A stretch of 64,000 nucleotides of DNA from Microbacterium sp. CSI-V (GTDB lineage Bacteria; Actinomycetota; Actinomycetes; Actinomycetales; Microbacteriaceae). The translations under genes were made by a program, and so were the position numbers. The notes beneath the pieces were generated by a model. It saw only the letters and a list, made by a program, of their open reading frames with translations, had not been told where the DNA came from and did no database searches. Of the stretch, positions 33,546 to 42,678 are shown piece by piece (position 1 is the stretch's first letter; the number at the start of each line of letters is the position of its first letter). The DNA lies in contig NZ_MTQM01000006.1 in assembly GCF_001984105.1 (NCBI RefSeq), forward strand, positions 1-64,000, given 5' to 3'.

Positions 33546-34724
33546 ATGAGCCAGAACCAGAACTACCTCGCCGTCATCAAGGTCGTCGGTGTGGGCGGAG
33601 GCGGCGTCAACGCCGTCAACCGCATGATCGAGCTCGGCCTGCGCGGCGTGGAGTTCATCGCGATCAACACCGATGCGCAGGCGCTGCTGATGAGCGACGC
33701 CGACGTCAAGCTCGACGTCGGCCGCGAGCTCACGCGGGGCCTCGGCGCCGGTGCGGATCCCGAGGTCGGCCGCCGCGCGGCCGAGGACCACGCCGAGGAG
33801 ATCGAGGAGGCGCTGCGCGGCGCCGACATGGTCTTCGTGACCGCGGGCGAGGGTGGCGGAACCGGTACGGGCGGCGCGCCCGTCGTGGCGAAGATCGCCA
33901 AGTCGATCGGCGCCCTGACCATCGGTGTCGTCACCAAGCCGTTCTCGTTCGAGGGTCGACGCCGTCAGAGCCAGGCCGAGGCCGGTGTCGGGCGTCTGAA
34001 GGAAGAGGTCGACACCCTCATCGTGGTGCCGAACGACCGCCTGCTGGAGATCAGCGACCGCGGCATCTCGATGATCGAGGCCTTCGCCACGGCCGACCAG
34101 GTGCTCCTGGCCGGTGTGCAGGGCATCACCGACCTCATCACGACCCCGGGTCTCATCAACCTCGACTTCGCCGACGTCAAGTCGGTCATGCAGGGCGCGG
34201 GTTCCGCGCTCATGGGCATCGGCTCGGCGCGCGGCGCCGACCGGGCGATCAAGGCCGCGGAGCTCGCCGTCGAGTCGCCGCTCCTCGAAGCCTCCATCGA
34301 GGGAGCGCACGGTGTCCTGTTGTCGATCCAGGGCGGATCGAACCTCGGCATCTTCGAGATCAACGACGCCGCCCAGCTGGTGAAGGAGGCCGCGCACCCC
34401 GAGGCCAACATCATCTTCGGAACGGTCATCGACGACACGCTCGGCGACGAGGTGCGCGTCACGGTCATCGCGGCAGGTTTCGACGGGGGCGAGCCGTCGC
34501 TGCGCATCGATCCCGTCGGCGCCCAGCGTCCCGTCGCCGCACCGGCCGTCCCGGCGATCCCCGCCGACGACGTCGCGCGCGACCTCGACGCCGCCGAGGA
34601 GCAGAAGGCACAGGCCCCCGAGCGCAAGCCCGAGCCGGCCCCCGTGGCCGCACGCGTGCCCGACACGTCGTACGACTCCGGCTTCGCGGACGACGACCTG
34701 GACGTGCCCGACTTCCTCAAGTGA
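33546..34724 (+). CDS. ftsZ: Cell division GTPase FtsZ
   Basis: 392-residue tubulin homologue that forms the Z ring. GTP-binding [13 protein letters not shown] near the start and the tubulin signature GGGTGTG followed by APVVAKIA; the T7 loop carries [11 protein letters not shown] with the catalytic aspartates. After the folded domain (to about 320) comes a variable linker and the conserved C-terminal tail DLDVPDFLK, which binds SepF and other partners. ATG at 33546 has GGAGG 5 bases upstream. The 150-base region before it holds the promoter described separately. ftsA is absent, as usual in actinobacteria. Confidence 0.97.
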   Translation: MSQNQNYLAVIKVVGVGGGGVNAVNRMIELGLRGVEFIAINTDAQALLMSDADVKLDVGRELTRGLGAGADPEVGRRAAEDHAEEIEEALRGADMVFVTAGEGGGTGTGGAPVVAKIAKSIGALTIGVVTKPFSFEGRRRQSQAEAGVGRLKEEVDTLIVVPNDRLLEISDRGISMIEAFATADQVLLAGVQGITDLITTPGLINLDFADVKSVMQGAGSALMGIGSARGADRAIKAAELAVESPLLEASIEGAHGVLLSIQGGSNLGIFEINDAAQLVKEAAHPEANIIFGTVIDDTLGDEVRVTVIAAGFDGGEPSLRIDPVGAQRPVAAPAVPAIPADDVARDLDAAEEQKAQAPERKPEPAPVAARVPDTSYDSGFADDDLDVPDFLK

Positions 34725-34736
34725 GCACGAACGGCT

Positions 34737-34774
34737 GACGCAGCGGGTCCGGTCTCCACCGGGCCCGCTGCGTC
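34737..34774 (+). terminator. Strong hairpin after ftsZ (attenuator or U-less terminator)
   Basis: 17-base stem GACGCAGCGGGTCCGGT / ACCGGGCCCGCTGCGTC with one G-U pair and a CTCC loop. No T-run follows; the yggS ribosome binding site comes next, so partial read-through is likely. Confidence 0.6.
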
Positions 34775-34789
34775 GTCGAAGGAGTATCC

Positions 34790-35473
34790 ATGGACACCGC
34801 CCTCGCCGACCGCCTGGCATCCGTCGACGCGCGCATCAACGACGCGGCGCGAGACGCCGGCCGCGACCCCGCCGAGATCACGCGCATCGTCGTCACCAAA
34901 TTCCACCCGGCGTCGCTCATCACCGACCTGTACGCCCTGGGCGTGCGCGACGTCGGCGAGAACCGCCAGCAGGAGCTGACGGCCAAGCGCCGCGAACTCG
35001 GGGCCCTCGAGGGTCTCCGCTGGCATTTCATCGGCCAGGCTCAGACCAACAAGGCCCGTGCCGTCCGCGCCGCCGCCGACGTGGTCCACTCCGTCGACCG
35101 GCCGCGCATCGCGGACGCCCTGGATGCCGCCGGCGACGGCGCCGTCCTCGACGTGCTGCTGCAGGTCAACCTGACGGACGATCCCGGTCGCGGCGGTGTC
35201 GTTCCCGCCGAGGCGGAGGCACTGGCCGCCCACGTCGCCTCGCTCGGAACGCTCCGGCTCCGCGGTGTCATGGCGGTCGCGCCGCTGGACGAGGAGCCCG
35301 CGCCGGCGTTCGCGCGGCTCCGGGCCTGCGCGGACGAGGTCCGGCGTGTCGTCCCCGACGCGACGTGGATCTCCGCCGGAATGACGGGGGATTTCCCGGA
35401 AGCCGTCGCGATGGGCGCGACACACCTGCGGATCGGCTCCGCAATCACGGGTCCGCGCCCCGCGCGCGACTAG
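34790..35473 (+). CDS. yggS: YggS/PROSC-family pyridoxal phosphate homeostasis protein
   Basis: 227-residue alanine-racemase-like TIM-barrel protein that binds PLP without known catalysis and keeps free PLP in balance. PLP lysine in VVTKFHP, then [11 protein letters not shown] and the phosphate-binding [20 protein letters not shown] with LRIGSAITG at the end. GAAGGAG precedes the ATG. The gene usually follows yfiH after ftsZ; here yfiH is absent. Its TAG stop is the start of a TAGCCT hexamer that could drive sepF. Confidence 0.88.
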   Translation: MDTALADRLASVDARINDAARDAGRDPAEITRIVVTKFHPASLITDLYALGVRDVGENRQQELTAKRRELGALEGLRWHFIGQAQTNKARAVRAAADVVHSVDRPRIADALDAAGDGAVLDVLLQVNLTDDPGRGGVVPAEAEALAAHVASLGTLRLRGVMAVAPLDEEPAPAFARLRACADEVRRVVPDATWISAGMTGDFPEAVAMGATHLRIGSAITGPRPARD

Positions 35474-35476
35474 CCT
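35471..35476 (+). promoter_or_regulatory. Candidate -10 of sepF overlapping the yggS stop codon
   Basis: TAGCCT; transcription near 35483 gives a 22-base leader with CGGAGGA. Confidence 0.45.
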
Positions 35477-35504
35477 CGAAACAGACGAGCGAACGGAGGA
35501 TGCG

Positions 35505-35966
35505 ATGTCGAACCCGCTCAAGAAGACGATGGTGTACCTGGGCCTCGCCGACGAGGAGGAGACCTATGAGGAGACTGCTCCGCAGCCGGTCGCGCGCAAG
35601 CAGCCCGCTGCTGTCGAGAAGGCCGCTCCGGTGACGCCGCTCCACCGCCCTGCCGTGGTGCGTCAGCCCGCCGCCGGCCCGGTGAGCGAGATCCTCACCG
35701 TGCACCCCAAGCAGTACCGCGACGCGCAGACGATCGCCGAGAACTTCCGCGAGGGGATCCCGGTCATCATCAACCTGTCGCAGATGAGCGACGCCGACGC
35801 GCGCCGCCTGATCGATTTCGCGAGCGGCCTGTCGCTCGGTCTGTACGGACGCATCGAGCGGGTCACGAGCAAGGTCTTCCTGCTCTCGCCCGAGAACATC
35901 GCCGTGTCCGGCGACGGTGCGATCGCGCAGGCCGACCCCGAGGCCGCGCCCTTCGCGTCCCAGTAA
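35505..35966 (+). CDS. sepF: Z-ring membrane anchor SepF
   Basis: 153-residue protein. An N-terminal amphipathic segment ([19 protein letters not shown]) binds membrane, a Pro/Ala linker follows, and the globular SepF domain (about 62-145) begins at [21 protein letters not shown] and contains [22 protein letters not shown]. In actinobacteria, which lack FtsA, SepF tethers FtsZ to the membrane by binding its C-terminal tail. The tail DVPDFLK is present in FtsZ here. Confidence 0.93.
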   Translation: MSNPLKKTMVYLGLADEEETYEETAPQPVARKQPAAVEKAAPVTPLHRPAVVRQPAAGPVSEILTVHPKQYRDAQTIAENFREGIPVIINLSQMSDADARRLIDFASGLSLGLYGRIERVTSKVFLLSPENIAVSGDGAIAQADPEAAPFASQ

Positions 35967-35972
35967 TCGATC

Positions 35973-36275
35973 GTGGCCGTCCTGAGCCTGGTCGGCTCCA
36001 TCCTCAGCGCGCTCCTGTTCATCTACATCGTTCTGCTGCTGGCACGCCTCGTGCTGGAGTACATCCCGATGTTCAACCGTGAATGGCGTCCCCGCGGCGC
36101 CATGCTGGTGGTGGCCGAGATCGTCTACACCGTCACCGACCCGCCGATCCGACTTCTTCGGCGGGTGATCCCTCCGCTTCGCATCGGCGGGATCGCGATC
36201 GATTTCGCGTTCGCGATCACGATGTTCGCGTGCTTCCTGCTGCTCAGCGTCACGCGGTCGCTCGCGGCACTCTGA
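35973..36275 (+). CDS. YggT-family membrane protein
   Basis: 100-residue protein with two membrane helices (about 3-24 and 74-96) around a conserved loop carrying VTDPPIRLLRRVIPP, the hallmark of the YggT family. Found between sepF and divIVA in actinobacteria (Rv2146c position). Proposed roles include osmotic stress and membrane organisation of division proteins, not firmly established. GTG start 6 bases after sepF. Confidence 0.85.
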   Translation: MAVLSLVGSILSALLFIYIVLLLARLVLEYIPMFNREWRPRGAMLVVAEIVYTVTDPPIRLLRRVIPPLRIGGIAIDFAFAITMFACFLLLSVTRSLAAL

Positions 36276-36285
36276 CCCCTGCACA

Positions 36286-36320
36286 GCCGTCGCCCTTCGA
36301 CACCGGAGAAGGGCGGCGGC
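36286..36320 (+). terminator. Hairpin between yggT and divIVA
   Basis: 13-base stem with one G-U pair, arms 36286-36298 (GCCGTCGCCCTTC) and 36308-36320, 9-base loop. There is no T-run; the divIVA -10 starts immediately after it. Confidence 0.55.
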
Positions 36321-36326
36321 TATGCT
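36321..36326 (+). promoter_or_regulatory. Candidate -10 of divIVA
   Basis: TATGCT, giving a leader of about 64 bases with AAGAGGA before the ATG. Confidence 0.45.
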
Positions 36327-36396
36327 GTTCCGAAGCGGTGTGCCCCGGTGCGACACCCCCCAGTTCCGATTCAGAGCTCTCGAAAGAGGAAACACC

Positions 36397-37014
36397 ATGG
36401 CACTGACCCCCGATGACGTCGTCACCAAGCAGTTCCAGCACGTGCGCTTCAAGGAGGGCTTCGACCCCGACGAGGTCGACGACTTCCTCGACGAGATCGT
36501 CGTCGAGTGGCGCAAGACGATCGCCGAGAACGAAGAGCTGAAGGCCAAGCTCGCCGCCTTCGAGTCCGGTGAGGCAGCCCCCGCGGCTCCCGCCGCCGAG
36601 GCGCCCCAGGCCGAGGAGCCCGTCGTCACCGAGGTGCCGGCCCCCGCTCCGGCCGCGGCTCCCGCCGCCGAGTCCGACGCGGCACCCGCCGCCCAGAGCG
36701 CCGGGATCATCGAGCTGGCCCAGCGTCTGCACGACGAGCACGTCGCCGAGGGCAAGGCCCAGCGCGATCAGCTCATCTCCGAGGCTCAGGCCCAGGCGGC
36801 ATCCATCGTCGCCGAGGCCGAGAAGCAGGGCCGCGAAGAGCGCGCCCGCCTCGAGAAGGAGCGCACCACGCTCGAGGGTCGCATCACGGAGCTCCGCAAC
36901 TTCGAGCGCGACTACCGCTCGCAGCTGCGTTCCTACATCGAGGGTCAGCTCCGCGACCTCGACACGGCCGGTTCGTCGTCGGGCTCCACGCCCGTGTCGG
37001 CGATCGGTCTGTAG
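36397..37014 (+). CDS. divIVA: Polar growth scaffold DivIVA (Wag31)
   Basis: 205-residue coiled-coil protein. The membrane-curvature domain is at 1-60 (MALTPDDVVTKQFQHVRFKE, then YDPDEVDDFLDE-like FDPDEVDDFLDEIV); an Ala/Pro/Glu linker (about 65-105) follows, then a long coiled coil (about 108-190). It marks growing poles and recruits cell-wall synthesis in actinobacteria. The ATG at 36397 has AAGAGGA upstream and gives the conserved N-terminus. In mycobacteria Wag31 is phosphorylated by PknA; no claim of that can be made here. Confidence 0.94.
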   Translation: MALTPDDVVTKQFQHVRFKEGFDPDEVDDFLDEIVVEWRKTIAENEELKAKLAAFESGEAAPAAPAAEAPQAEEPVVTEVPAPAPAAAPAAESDAAPAAQSAGIIELAQRLHDEHVAEGKAQRDQLISEAQAQAASIVAEAEKQGREERARLEKERTTLEGRITELRNFERDYRSQLRSYIEGQLRDLDTAGSSSGSTPVSAIGL

Positions 37015-37023
37015 GCCGACTCT

Positions 37024-37608
37024 TTGCGCAGTCGATCTCCTCTGCGTTCGGCGGCGGCCGGCGCCCTCGTCGCGATTCTCGCGGCGGTGGTGCTGGCCGC
37101 CGACCAGTTGGCGAAGACGATCGCCATCGACAATCTCCCCCCGGAGCGTGTCGTGCCGGTGATCGGCGAAGCGCTGCAGTTCTACCTGGTTCGAAACCCG
37201 GGAGCCGCGTTCTCCCTCGGTGAGAGCGTGACCTGGATCTTCACGATCGCGCTCGCGGTCGTCGCGGTCATCATCGTCTTCCTCGCCGTGACGCGCGTCC
37301 GGTCCCGTCTGTGGGCGATCGTGCTCGGACTGCTGCTCGGCGGTGTCCTCGGAAACCTCACCGACCGCCTCCTGCGCGAGCCCGGGTTCCCCGTCGGCCA
37401 TGTGGTCGACTTCATCTCGACGCCGTGGATGATGCCCGCGATCTACAACGTCGCCGACGTGTTCATCGTGTCGATGATGATCTCCGTCGCGCTGCTGGTG
37501 CTGTTCGGTCTCCGCCTGGACGGCACCCGCGAGACCCGCGCGTCGCGCGCGGCCGCCGCCGCATCCGACGACGCGGTCGAGACGTCCGGCGAATCCGGCG
37601 TCCGCTGA
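37024..37608 (+). CDS. lspA: Lipoprotein signal peptidase
   Basis: 194-residue membrane aspartyl protease that removes signal peptides from prolipoproteins; CtaC in this window has a lipobox. Four membrane helices. The catalytic aspartates are in [13 protein letters not shown] and YNVADVFIV, with the usual RNPGAAFSL motif ahead. The C-terminus has an Ala/Asp-rich tail. TTG at 37024 is the only plausible start; no ribosome binding site is visible, and TAGGCC lies 6 bases upstream, an off-consensus version of the leaderless pattern on the divIVA stop. The stop is 1 base from rluD. Confidence 0.9.
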   Translation: MRSRSPLRSAAAGALVAILAAVVLAADQLAKTIAIDNLPPERVVPVIGEALQFYLVRNPGAAFSLGESVTWIFTIALAVVAVIIVFLAVTRVRSRLWAIVLGLLLGGVLGNLTDRLLREPGFPVGHVVDFISTPWMMPAIYNVADVFIVSMMISVALLVLFGLRLDGTRETRASRAAAAASDDAVETSGESGVR

Positions 37609-37609
37609 C

Positions 37610-38533
37610 ATGGACTCGCGGAGTCTTCCCGTCCCGGACGGGCTCGAGGGGGCGCGCGTCGACCAGGCCCTCGCCAAGATGCTGGGCTTCTCGCGCACGT
37701 TCGCGGCCGAGGTGGCCGACGCCGGCGGAGTGACCGTCGACGGGCGCACGGTCGGTCGATCCGATCGGTTGCGCGCGGGCACGTGGCTGAGCGTCGAGTG
37801 GGAGCCCAAGCGCGACCCGGAAGTGGTCCCCGTCGCCGTGCCCGACCTCGGCATCGTGTGGGACGACGACGACATCGTCGTCGTCGACAAGCCGTCCGGG
37901 GTCGCCGCGCATCCGTCGGTGGGGTGGGAGGGGCCGACCGTCCTCGGTGCGCTGGCCGCCGCGGGATTCCGGATCGCCACGAGCGGGGCCGCCGAGCGGC
38001 GGGGAATCGTCCACCGCCTCGACGTGGGCACGAGCGGTCTCATGGTCGTGGCCAAGATCGAGCGGGCCTACACCGTGCTGAAGGCGGCCTTCAAGGACCG
38101 GACCGTCGACAAGATCTACCACGCCGTCGTCCAGGGGCACCCCGATCCGCTCGCCGGAACGATCGACGCCCCGATCGGGCGGCATCCGCATCATTCGTGG
38201 AAGTTCGCCGTGACCCCCGACGGCAAGGACTCCGTCACCCACTACGAGACCCTCGAGGCGTTCCCGCGGGCGTCGTTGCTGGAGATCCACCTCGAGACGG
38301 GCCGGACGCACCAGATCCGCGTCCACATGGCCGCGCACCGGCACCCGTGCGCGGGCGACCCGCTGTACGGCGCCGACCCCACGCTGTCGGCCCGGCTCGG
38401 TCTCACGCGCCAGTGGCTGCACGCCCACCGGCTCGCCTTCGCCCACCCGGCGACGGGGGAGTGGGCGAGCTTCGAGTCGCCCTACCCGGCCGATCTGCAG
38501 CACGCCCTCGACGTGCTGCGCGACGGCGCCTGA
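37610..38533 (+). CDS. rluD: RluD-family 23S rRNA pseudouridine synthase
   Basis: 307-residue enzyme. An S4 RNA-binding domain (about 15-75) precedes the RluA/RluD catalytic domain with [18 protein letters not shown], whose aspartate is the nucleophile, and [12 protein letters not shown]. It isomerises specific uridines in rRNA, probably in helix 69 if it is a true RluD. Pairing with lspA is common in Gram-positive bacteria. One base separates the lspA stop from the ATG. Confidence 0.92.
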   Translation: MDSRSLPVPDGLEGARVDQALAKMLGFSRTFAAEVADAGGVTVDGRTVGRSDRLRAGTWLSVEWEPKRDPEVVPVAVPDLGIVWDDDDIVVVDKPSGVAAHPSVGWEGPTVLGALAAAGFRIATSGAAERRGIVHRLDVGTSGLMVVAKIERAYTVLKAAFKDRTVDKIYHAVVQGHPDPLAGTIDAPIGRHPHHSWKFAVTPDGKDSVTHYETLEAFPRASLLEIHLETGRTHQIRVHMAAHRHPCAGDPLYGADPTLSARLGLTRQWLHAHRLAFAHPATGEWASFESPYPADLQHALDVLRDGA

Positions 38534-38542
38534 GGCGACGGG

Positions 38543-39016
38543 TCAGCGGCCGCCCTCGAACCGGGCCGGTCCGGGCGTGAGCGCCGCGCGCACGCGCGCC
38601 GCCATCTCGGCATCCAGGATCCGGTCGATCTCCGAGACGGGATGCCACCCGACCTCGGTCATCTCGCCGTCCACGGGCTCGGGCTCGCCGTCGACCCAGG
38701 TGCACGCGAACGTCAGGTCGAGGTAGTCGCTCCGGTCGCCGTTGGCGTAGGTGACGCGGGGGATCTGATGCACCCAGGCGAGCCGCTCGACACGGATGCG
38801 GACACCCGCCTCCTCCTCGGCCTCGCGGACCGCGGCGTCGGCGGGTTCCTCGCCGGGATCGACGATGCCGGTGACGGGCGTGAGCCGGCCCGTGTCGCTG
38901 CGGCGGCCCAAGAGGAGCTCGTCCCCCCGGACGACGACGGCGGTCACTCCCACCAGCGGCAGGGGCACCGTGCCGACGTGGCGGCGCAGTTCCAGGACGA
39001 AGTCGGGAGTGGGCAC
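38543..39016 (-). CDS. NUDIX hydrolase
   Basis: 157-residue hydrolase of nucleoside diphosphate-linked compounds. The Nudix box begins at GIVDPGEEPADAAVREAEEEAG with all metal-binding glutamates present. Substrate is unknown; an aspartate-rich segment (RSDYLDLTFACTW) is of the kind seen in general NTP pyrophosphatases. Leaderless GTG start, divergent from dnaE with only 51 bases between start codons, so both promoters lie back to back. A house-cleaning role beside DNA polymerase is attractive but unproven. Confidence 0.88.
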   Translation of the reverse strand: MPTPDFVLELRRHVGTVPLPLVGVTAVVVRGDELLLGRRSDTGRLTPVTGIVDPGEEPADAAVREAEEEAGVRIRVERLAWVHQIPRVTYANGDRSDYLDLTFACTWVDGEPEPVDGEMTEVGWHPVSEIDRILDAEMAARVRAALTPGPARFEGGR

Positions 39017-39022
39017 GCGCCC

Positions 39023-39028
39023 ACGCTA
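39023..39028 (-). promoter_or_regulatory. -10 hexamer of the NUDIX gene (leaderless)
   Basis: TAGCGT, 6-base spacer GGGCGC, then GTG. Confidence 0.6.
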
Positions 39029-39055
39029 ACCCAGGCCGATGTCGGGGGAGGAACG

Positions 39056-39061
39056 TACACT
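39056..39061 (+). promoter_or_regulatory. -10 hexamer of dnaE (leaderless)
   Basis: TACACT, 6-base spacer CGACGG, then GTG. Confidence 0.6.
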
Positions 39062-39067
39062 CGACGG

Positions 39068-42000
39068 GTGGCAGCAGACTCCTTCGTTCACCTTCACGTG
39101 CACAGCGAGTACTCCATGCTCGATGGGGCCGCGCGCATCGGACCCATGGTGCAGGAGGCCGTGAAACTGGGCATGCCGGCGATCGCGGTGACCGATCACG
39201 GCAACACCTTCGCCGCCTACGAGTTCTACAAGACGGCGAAGGATGCCGGCATCAAGCCGATCATCGGCATCGAGGCCTACGTGACGCCCGGCACCCATCG
39301 CTCCGACAAGTCGCGCGTGCGGTGGGGGACGCCCGAGCAGCAGAGCGACGACGTGTCCGGTTCCGGCGCGTACACGCACATGACGCTGCTGTCCGAGACC
39401 ACCGAGGGCATGCACAACCTGTTCCGGCTGTCGTCGCGGTCGAGCATGGAGGGTTACTACTTCAAGCCCCGCATGGACCGCGAGCTGCTGCAGACGTACA
39501 GCAAGGGCCTCATCGCGACGACCGGGTGTCCCTCGGGCGAGGTCCAGACGCGCCTGCGCCTGGGGCAGTACGACGCGGCCAAGGCGGCCGCGGCCGAGTT
39601 CCAGGACATCTTCGGCAAAGACAACTACTTCGCCGAGATCATGGACCACGGTCTGTCGATCGAGCGCCGCATCATGTCGGATCTGCTGCGGCTCGCCAAA
39701 GAGCTCGACATCCCGCTCCTGGGCACGAACGACCTCCACTACACGCACCAGCACGATGCCACGAGTCATGCGGCTCTGCTGTGCGTGCAGTCCGGCTCGA
39801 CGCTCGATGACCCCAAGCGCTTCAAGTTCGACGGCGACGGCTACTACGTCAAGTCCGCCGCCGAGATGCGGCAAGTGTTCCGCGACAACCCCGAAGCGTG
39901 CGACAACACGCTCCTGATCGCCGAGCGATGCGACGTCGAGTTCAACACCTCGGCCAACTACATGCCCCGCTTCCCGGTCCCCGACGGCGAGACCGAAGAC
40001 AGCTGGATGATCAAAGAGGTCGAGACCGGGCTCCACGACCGGTACCCGGGCGGCATCCCCGACGAGGTGCGCAAGCAGGCCGAGTACGAGACCGGCGTCA
40101 TCCTCCAGATGGGGTTCCCGGGATACTTCCTCGTCGTCGCCGACTTCATCAACTGGGCCAAGGACCACGGCATCCGCGTGGGACCGGGCCGCGGTTCGGG
40201 CGCCGGCTCGATGGTCGCGTACGCGATGAAGATCACCGACCTCGACCCCCTGCAGCACGGCCTCATCTTCGAGCGCTTCCTGAACCCCGACCGCGTGTCG
40301 ATGCCCGACTTCGACGTCGACTTCGACGACCGGCGTCGCGGCGAGGTCATCCAGTACGTGACCGAGAAGTACGGAGACGAACGCGTCGCCCAGATCGTCA
40401 CGTACGGCACGATCAAGGCCAAGCAGGCGCTCAAGGACGCGGGTCGCGTCCTGGGGTTCCCGTTCAGCATGGGCGACAAGCTCACCAAGGCCATGCCGCC
40501 CGCCGTGATGGGCAAGGACATGCCGCTGGACGGCATGTTCAACCCCGAGCACCCGCGGTACAAGGAGGCGAGCGAGTTCCGCACGCTGATCGAGACCGAC
40601 CCCGAGGCCAAGACGGTGTTCGACACCGCCCTGGGACTCGAGAACCTCAAGCGCCAGTGGGGTGTGCACGCCGCCGGTGTCATCATGTCGAGCGAGCCGC
40701 TGATCGACATCATCCCGATCATGCGCCGCGAGCAGGACGGCCAGATCGTCACGCAGTTCGACTACCCCGCGTGCGAGTCCCTCGGGCTCATCAAGATGGA
40801 CTTCCTGGGGCTGCGTAACCTCACGATCATCAACGACGCGCTCGACAACATCGAGGCGAACCGCGGGCACCCCCTCGTGCTCGAAGACCTCGACCTCGAC
40901 GACGCGGCATCCTACGAACTCCTCGCGCGCGGCGACACGCTCGGCGTCTTCCAGCTCGACGGCGGACCCATGCGGTCGCTGCTGCGCCTCATGCGCCCCG
41001 ACAACTTCGAGGACATCTCGGCGGTCCTCGCTCTCTACCGTCCCGGCCCGATGGGCGTGAACTCGCACATCAACTACGCGCTGCGCAAGAACAAGCAGCA
41101 GGAGATCGAGCCGATCCACCCCGAGCTGGAAGAGCCGCTCGCCGACATCCTCGACACCACGTACGGCCTGATCGTCTATCAGGAGCAGGTCATGGCCGTG
41201 GCCCAGCGCGTCGCCGGCTACACCCTCGGTCAAGCCGACCTCCTCCGGCGCGCGATGGGAAAGAAGAAGAAGAGCGAACTCGACAAGCAGAAAGAGATCT
41301 TCTTCGGCGGCATGACCGAGCGCGGCTTCGGCGACGTGGCTCAGCAGACGCTGTGGAAGGTGCTCGAGTCGTTCGCCGACTACGCGTTCAACAAGGCGCA
41401 CACCGCCGCGTACGGTCTGGTGTCGTACTGGACGGCCTACCTGAAGGCCCACTATCCCGCCGAGTACATGGCCGCCCTGCTCACGAGCGTCGGCGATTCC
41501 AAGGACAAGATGGCGGTGTACCTCAACGAGTGCCGCCGCATGGGCATCAAGGTGCTCCCGCCCGATGTGAACGAATCGATCCGATTCTTCGCGGCCGTCG
41601 GGGAAGACATCCGCTTCGGTCTGGGCGCCGTCCGCAACGTCGGCACCAACGTCGTCGACGGGATCGTCGCGGCGCGTCAGGATGCCAAGTACACCTCGTT
41701 CCACGACTTCCTGTCCAAGGTGCCGCTGCACGTGGCCAACAAGCGCACGGTGGAATCCCTCATCAAGGCGGGGGCGTTCGACTCCCTCGGGTCCACGCGC
41801 CGTGCGCTCGTCGAGATCCACGAGGACGCCTGCGAAGGGGCCGTGCTCGACAAGCGCCGCGAGGCGAACGGCGAGGTGGGCTTCGATTTCGACTCGCTGT
41901 GGGACGAGCCGCAGCAGGTCGTGAAGGTCCCCGAACGTCCGGAGTGGACGAAGAAGGACAAGCTGGCGTTCGAGCGGGAGATGCTGGGGCTCTACGTCTC

Positions 42001-42580
42001 GGACCACCCGCTGGCCGGGCTCGAGGTGCCTCTCGCCAAGCACGCGTCGACGTCGATCCACGACCTGCTCGCCTCCGACGACGTGCAGGACGGTGACCAG
42101 GTCACCGTCGCGGGTCTGCTCACCAGCGTCCAGCACCGCGTCGCGAAGCAGAGCGGCAACCCCTATGGCATGGTCACCGTCGAGGACTTCAACGGCGAGG
42201 TGACCGTGATGTTCATGGGCAAGACCTACGCCGAGTTCGCTCCCGTGCTGCAGGCGGACTCGATCCTCGTCGTCCGCGGCCGCGTGTCCCGTCGCGACGA
42301 CGGTCTGAACCTCCACGCGCAGTCGGCGTTCGTCCCCGACCTCGAGGGCTTCGACGCGATGAGCGGTCTTACACTGGTCGTCCCCGAGCAGCGGGCGAAC
42401 GAAACGCTCGTCGGCGAGCTCGCCCAGATGCTGCGTCGGCACGCCGGCGACACGGAGGTGACTCTCAAGCTCCACAAAGGTGGCACCGCCAAGGTCTTCG
42501 AGGTGCCCATGCCGGTGCGGGTGACCGCTGATCTCTTCGGAGAGCTCAAGGGCCTGCTCGGCCCGAACTGCCTGGGCTGA
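39068..42580 (+). CDS. dnaE: DNA polymerase III alpha subunit
   Basis: 1170-residue replicative polymerase (DnaE1 type). The N-terminal PHP domain starts at FVHLHVHSEYSMLDGAARIG, with intact metal-binding histidines as in proofreading-capable actinobacterial DnaE1. The palm carries MPDFDVDFDDRRRGEVIQY with the catalytic aspartates, followed by fingers, the beta-clamp binding region, and an OB-fold domain (GDQVTVAGLLTSVQ, about 1015-1100). The start is GTG at 39068, set by the promoter spacing and by homology; longer frames run into the NUDIX gene. Length excludes the shorter mutagenic DnaE2. A weak CCCCGG/CCGGGG hairpin follows the stop. Confidence 0.97.
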   Translation: MAADSFVHLHVHSEYSMLDGAARIGPMVQEAVKLGMPAIAVTDHGNTFAAYEFYKTAKDAGIKPIIGIEAYVTPGTHRSDKSRVRWGTPEQQSDDVSGSGAYTHMTLLSETTEGMHNLFRLSSRSSMEGYYFKPRMDRELLQTYSKGLIATTGCPSGEVQTRLRLGQYDAAKAAAAEFQDIFGKDNYFAEIMDHGLSIERRIMSDLLRLAKELDIPLLGTNDLHYTHQHDATSHAALLCVQSGSTLDDPKRFKFDGDGYYVKSAAEMRQVFRDNPEACDNTLLIAERCDVEFNTSANYMPRFPVPDGETEDSWMIKEVETGLHDRYPGGIPDEVRKQAEYETGVILQMGFPGYFLVVADFINWAKDHGIRVGPGRGSGAGSMVAYAMKITDLDPLQHGLIFERFLNPDRVSMPDFDVDFDDRRRGEVIQYVTEKYGDERVAQIVTYGTIKAKQALKDAGRVLGFPFSMGDKLTKAMPPAVMGKDMPLDGMFNPEHPRYKEASEFRTLIETDPEAKTVFDTALGLENLKRQWGVHAAGVIMSSEPLIDIIPIMRREQDGQIVTQFDYPACESLGLIKMDFLGLRNLTIINDALDNIEANRGHPLVLEDLDLDDAASYELLARGDTLGVFQLDGGPMRSLLRLMRPDNFEDISAVLALYRPGPMGVNSHINYALRKNKQQEIEPIHPELEEPLADILDTTYGLIVYQEQVMAVAQRVAGYTLGQADLLRRAMGKKKKSELDKQKEIFFGGMTERGFGDVAQQTLWKVLESFADYAFNKAHTAAYGLVSYWTAYLKAHYPAEYMAALLTSVGDSKDKMAVYLNECRRMGIKVLPPDVNESIRFFAAVGEDIRFGLGAVRNVGTNVVDGIVAARQDAKYTSFHDFLSKVPLHVANKRTVESLIKAGAFDSLGSTRRALVEIHEDACEGAVLDKRREANGEVGFDFDSLWDEPQQVVKVPERPEWTKKDKLAFEREMLGLYVSDHPLAGLEVPLAKHASTSIHDLLASDDVQDGDQVTVAGLLTSVQHRVAKQSGNPYGMVTVEDFNGEVTVMFMGKTYAEFAPVLQADSILVVRGRVSRRDDGLNLHAQSAFVPDLEGFDAMSGLTLVVPEQRANETLVGELAQMLRRHAGDTEVTLKLHKGGTAKVFEVPMPVRVTADLFGELKGLLGPNCLG

Positions 42581-42678
42581 CGCCCCGGCCGTGCTGTCAA
42601 CCCGGGGTCCTCCCCGAGACGACGCGGCCAGTCTCACAGTGACGACGGGTGCCGAGGCACTCGAACGAAAGGACCATC

